Below are positions 5,691 to 8,293 of a stretch of DNA of 8,293 bases, one piece after another (the first letter of the stretch is position 1; every line of letters begins with the position of its first letter). This DNA comes from Synergistaceae bacterium (lineage in GTDB: Bacteria; Synergistota; Synergistia; Synergistales; Aminobacteriaceae): contig WRKN01000109.1 of the NCBI GenBank assembly GCA_009778055.1, positions 1 through 8,293 on the forward strand, given 5' to 3'. The position numbers and the translations under genes are program-made. The notes under the pieces are model-generated. The model ran no database searches and was not told the origin of the DNA. It saw only the letters and a program-made list of their open reading frames with translations.

Positions 5691-5996
5691 TCAGTCGTCC
5701 TTTGTATATTTCTTGCCGAATATCTGCTTGGAGTCGGACAACGTTTTTACAGTTGCGACGGTGGTGTTTCCAAGCCCCCGCGTGTCGATGATAACATGCC
5801 ACAATCCCGCTTCCGGGACTGCGAGGCGGTAGGGTGACCGTGTGGCCAGCCCGCCGTAGAAACGGCACTTTTTATTGACTTTATAGTTGGATAAGTTTGC
5901 GACGTCCATAAGCTGCACATTGGCTCCGCCCGTAAGGGTGACTTCAACAATCTCGCCTCTTTTCCTTTGTCCAAGATCAAAGTCAAGGAAAATCAT
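5691..5996 (-). CDS. DUF1883 domain protein
   Basis: This 101-residue protein matches my memory of the DUF1883 family over its whole length. Signature parts are FDLGQRKRGEIVEVTLTGG near the N-terminus, VQLMD (27-31), YKVNKKCRFYGG (38-49) and the SPYRLAVPEAGLWHVIIDT segment (54-72). The predicted fold is a small beta sandwich. The biochemical role of the family is not known to me; in some bacteria the domain is fused to TIR domains, which suggests ligand recognition or signalling, but nothing here shows this. The ATG at 5996 has an AAGGAGG about 10 bases upstream (6007-6013), the best ribosome site of this gene group. It follows the L,D-transpeptidase gene by 49 bases and precedes the ankyrin gene by 22, both in the same direction. 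The last 15 residues are charged and lysine-rich. Confidence 0.83.
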   Translation of the reverse strand: MIFLDFDLGQRKRGEIVEVTLTGGANVQLMDVANLSNYKVNKKCRFYGGLATRSPYRLAVPEAGLWHVIIDTRGLGNTTVATVKTLSDSKQIFGKKYTKDD

Positions 5997-6045
5997 CTGA
6001 AACTCTCCTCCTTAAGATTGAGGTACGGACCGGGCTTACTAATTA

Positions 6046-6786
6046 CTACTCCTCTATTACCACCTTCATGTTGATTCTGGCGAACTGCTTCAACTCCTCC
6101 AGCTCGGAGTTGTGCATTCTGACGCACCCCTCCGATATCATCGTCCCCAGTGAATCCGGGTCGTGAGTGCCGTGGATGCCTATACCCCTCCACCTCGTGC
6201 GTAGACGGATGAACCACGGGCCGTAAGCGCCTCTGGTCGGGCCTTTGCCGTCCTTGAAGTCGAAAGTCCAGGAACGGGAGTCCTCTATGGACTGCACCGT
6301 AAAGGCTCCGGTAGGCGTCCTGTTGTCCCCCACCCGCTCCTTGTCGCCGGAATTTCTTCCGACGGCGATTTCGTAGGATTTCTCCACGCCCCGCCCCCTG
6401 TACAGGTACAGCCTGTAGTTGCCTTTGCTGACCCTGACCCAGTACTCGTCCTCCGCTATCTCCAGCTCATCCGGGATCGGGCCGGGGTACGCGGGCCTGT
6501 GGGGGAAGTCGGTCATCCTCAGCCGCTGCGGAAATTCAGCTTCGGGCGGCTCCGATGAAACCTCGTACGGCGTCTCCGCCTCCGTATCCGGCGCTTCGGG
6601 TTCACGCAACAAATACCGTCCCCACGAGAAAACCAGAAACAAAAAACACACAAGCGCCGTCAGCTTCGCGGCCGGGTGATAACGCCTCCGCTTTACCCAA
6701 TCCCCGTGATCCTTTTCGATCCACACCACTTCGACTTTGAACATATCCGCCAGCCAGGCCGGCAGTTTTTTCATGTTTTCAATCAT
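6046..6786 (-). CDS. L,D-transpeptidase (YkuD family), membrane-anchored
   Basis: This 246-residue protein has a basic cytoplasmic N-terminus (KRRR at 32-35), one membrane segment at about 42-60, a proline- and acid-rich linker (61-110), then a YkuD catalytic domain. That domain starts at YWVRVSKGNYRLYLYR and includes VGDNRTPTGAF (152-162), where the substrate channel forms. The catalytic motif is HGTHDPDSLGTMISEGCVRM, with His205, Ser218, Gly220 and nucleophile Cys221 all present. It should form 3-3 peptidoglycan cross-links or attach molecules to the wall, outside the cytoplasmic membrane. The ATG at 6786 lies two bases after the mutS2 stop, with GGAAGG inside the end of mutS2 as ribosome site, so the two genes are very probably co-transcribed. 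The frame is open further upstream, but only as an overlap into mutS2, where no similarity to this family is seen. No SPOR, LysM or Ig-like domain is present. Confidence 0.94.
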   Translation of the reverse strand: MIENMKKLPAWLADMFKVEVVWIEKDHGDWVKRRRYHPAAKLTALVCFLFLVFSWGRYLLREPEAPDTEAETPYEVSSEPPEAEFPQRLRMTDFPHRPAYPGPIPDELEIAEDEYWVRVSKGNYRLYLYRGRGVEKSYEIAVGRNSGDKERVGDNRTPTGAFTVQSIEDSRSWTFDFKDGKGPTRGAYGPWFIRLRTRWRGIGIHGTHDPDSLGTMISEGCVRMHNSELEELKQFARINMKVVIEE

Positions 6787-6788
6787 TG

Positions 6789-8293
6789 TCAGCGCCTTCC
6801 GAACTCCACTATTGTCGCTCCGTATCCGCCCTCGCCCGCCCCGCCGAGGCGGTAGGCGGAAACGTACCTCAGCGCGGCGCACAGCGCGTGAACCTCCCGC
6901 CGCAGTATGCCCTCGCCGCGGCCGTGTATTACCACGACACTGGAGTGCCCGGCCCTGTAAGCTCTGTCCAGGTACGTTTCCGTCAGGGGCAAAGCCTCGT
7001 CCACGTTCATGCCCCGAACCATCAGCGAACCCGGCACGCTTTCGCGCATTTTGACAAAAGACGTGTCCGTGGGAGGAACGGCTGTTTTCGCGGTTCTTTG
7101 GGTCTCCAGAAGCCGCTCGACAGGGACTTCCATGTGCATGGAACCTGCTATTAGCCTGGCGCGGCCGTTTTTTACGTACTCGACGACGCCGACTACGTCG
7201 CTGCCCGCCACCCGCACCGTAACACCTTCTTTCGGCACGAAGGCTTCCGGCCTGCTGTCCAGTTCGCGGGCGAGGCGTTTGGCGTTACGCGCCTCCAACC
7301 CCTTGCGTATCTTCTGAACGTCCGCGCGTTTTGCCCCAAGTTCTCTGTGAGCGGCCGATTTCGCCGCCTCGTCCAGCCTCTTTATCATGTCGCGCGAGAC
7401 GGATTCGGCCTCCGATATCAGCTCCGAGGCGCGCTTGTCCGCCGCCAAAAGTATTTTATCCTTTTGGAACTCAAGCTCGGCAGTTCTGTCCTCGTAATTT
7501 TTTTTCAGCCGCGCCAGTTCGGCCCGGTCGGACTCTATCCGGCGCTCCATGCCGTCCAGGGCCGCTTTGCGCTCGTTGAGCCGCTCCATCAGCTCCTCGG
7601 CGGAGACGTCGCGCTCTTTCAGGAACACGCGGGCCTGGGCGATGATTTTTTCCGGCATACCCCACCGTTTGGCCGTCAAAAGCGCGTTACTCCTGCCGGG
7701 CACGCCCATTAAAAGGCGGAACGTGGGCGCCAGGGTATCCGTGTCGAATTCCATGCCGGCGGTTTCCACTCCGGGCGTGGTCAGCGCGTATTGCTTTATC
7801 GGGCTGTGGTGCGTGGACGCTATCGTGAGGGTTCGGTTGTCCCTCAGTGCCTCCAGAATGGCAACCCCCAGGGCGGCTCCCTCATGGGGGTCCGTCCCCG
7901 CTCCGAGTTCATCCAGCAGCACCAGGGATTTCGGCGTCGCCGATTTCAGTATCTCAACGATGTTCTTCAGGTGCGCGCTGAAAGTCGAAAGGTTCTGCTC
8001 TATACTCTGCTCGTCCCCGATGTCCGCGTACACCGCGTCGATATTGCCGACCGACGAGCCGTCGCGGGCGGGGACAGGCAGCCCGCACCACGCCATAGCA
8101 ACGCATAGAGCGGCCGTTTTCAGCACAACGGTCTTGCCGCCCGTGTTGGGACCTGTGATGACAAGCGACGTAAACGCGCCCCCGCAGGAGACGTCCACCG
8201 GAACGGCCGCCTCCTTCAAAAGAGGATGCCGCGCCCCCGCCAGTTTGAATCCGGCGGAACGCGAAAGCTCGGGAAGCGTCCAGCGAAGTTTTT
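6789..8293 (-). CDS. mutS2: MutS2 ATPase with C-terminal Smr domain, N-terminus beyond window edge
   Basis: About 501 C-terminal residues are present; the frame is open through ARHPLL to the right edge, so the start lies outside. Walker A is GPNTGGKT (8130-8153), Walker B is LVLLDELGAGTD (near 7900), and STHH follows as the switch histidine. A long charged coiled coil (roughly 7300-7600) is the MutS2-specific insert. A small KOW-like barrel follows (GVTVRVAGSDVVGVVEY, near 7200). The Smr domain closes the protein and contains HGRGEGILR (6900-6926). MutS2 acts on recombination intermediates in some bacteria and splits collided ribosomes in Bacillus subtilis; which applies here is unknown. The Smr LDLRG motif reads LMVRG (7011-7025), so the acidic residue linked to nuclease activity is missing. 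The L,D-transpeptidase gene starts two bases after the stop. Confidence 0.96.
   Translation of the reverse strand, partial: KLRWTLPELSRSAGFKLAGARHPLLKEAAVPVDVSCGGAFTSLVITGPNTGGKTVVLKTAALCVAMAWCGLPVPARDGSSVGNIDAVYADIGDEQSIEQNLSTFSAHLKNIVEILKSATPKSLVLLDELGAGTDPHEGAALGVAILEALRDNRTLTIASTHHSPIKQYALTTPGVETAGMEFDTDTLAPTFRLLMGVPGRSNALLTAKRWGMPEKIIAQARVFLKERDVSAEELMERLNERKAALDGMERRIESDRAELARLKKNYEDRTAELEFQKDKILLAADKRASELISEAESVSRDMIKRLDEAAKSAAHRELGAKRADVQKIRKGLEARNAKRLARELDSRPEAFVPKEGVTVRVAGSDVVGVVEYVKNGRARLIAGSMHMEVPVERLLETQRTAKTAVPPTDTSFVKMRESVPGSLMVRGMNVDEALPLTETYLDRAYRAGHSSVVVIHGRGEGILRREVHALCAALRYVSAYRLGGAGEGGYGATIVEFGRR

Noticed and set aside
4881..5837. Repetitive plus-strand open frames opposite the ankyrin gene
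   Set aside because: Their periodicity is explained fully by the 102-bp coding repeats on the minus strand.

Overview
The window holds ten protein-coding genes, nine on the minus strand and one (a hemerythrin) on the plus strand. Coding density is high, no gap reaches 150 bases, and I see no rRNA, tRNA, CRISPR array, insertion sequence or integrase. The gene content (iron-sulfur flavoenzyme complex, bacteriohemerythrin, MutS2 with an Smr domain, L,D-transpeptidase, ankyrin protein) fits an anaerobic or microaerobic bacterium with a peptidoglycan wall. Synergistota or a clostridial Firmicute are my best guesses, from gene style only; I cannot establish the taxon from the sequence alone.

Reading from the left edge: (1) 1-736, minus, the N-terminal part of a secreted von Willebrand factor A protein, cut by the window edge. 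(2) 783-4149, minus, a tightly overlapping five-gene operon. In transcription order it encodes a small [2Fe-2S] protein, a pyridine-nucleotide-disulfide-type FAD oxidoreductase, a double [4Fe-4S] ferredoxin-like subunit, a BFD-like [2Fe-2S] subunit and a DAO-family FAD dehydrogenase. Together these look like a membrane-independent, dye-linked type amino acid (or imino acid / N-methyl amino acid) dehydrogenase complex. The layout resembles archaeal PdhAFXB L-proline dehydrogenase and, more distantly, HcnABC and opine oxidases. The substrate cannot be read from the sequence. (3) 4150-4287, a divergent control region with a perfect GGAAATTTCC palindrome and an exact 9-bp tandem duplication. (4) 4288-4740, plus, an AT-rich bacteriohemerythrin gene with all seven iron ligands. 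(5) 4747-4767, an AT-rich perfect dyad between convergent genes. (6) 4766-5996, minus, an ankyrin-repeat protein preceded by a DUF1883 protein. (7) 6046-8293, minus, an L,D-transpeptidase starting two bases after the stop of mutS2, whose N-terminal part lies beyond the right edge.

The flavoenzyme operon is probably one unit: genes overlap by 1, 1, 8 and 4 bases. Electrons would leave the substrate at the DAO-family subunit, pass through the iron-sulfur subunits and the second flavoprotein, and reach NAD(P) or another acceptor. The divergent hemerythrin may bind oxygen near this oxygen-sensitive machinery, but that link is inferred only from position. mutS2, the L,D-transpeptidase, the DUF1883 gene and the ankyrin gene run in the same direction with gaps of 2, 49 and 22 bases and no visible terminator, so they could be co-transcribed.

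Nothing in the window is clearly a new system. The items most worth following are the five-subunit dehydrogenase of unknown substrate, the DUF1883-ankyrin pair, and the MutS2 whose Smr domain has LMVRG in place of the usual LDLRG.
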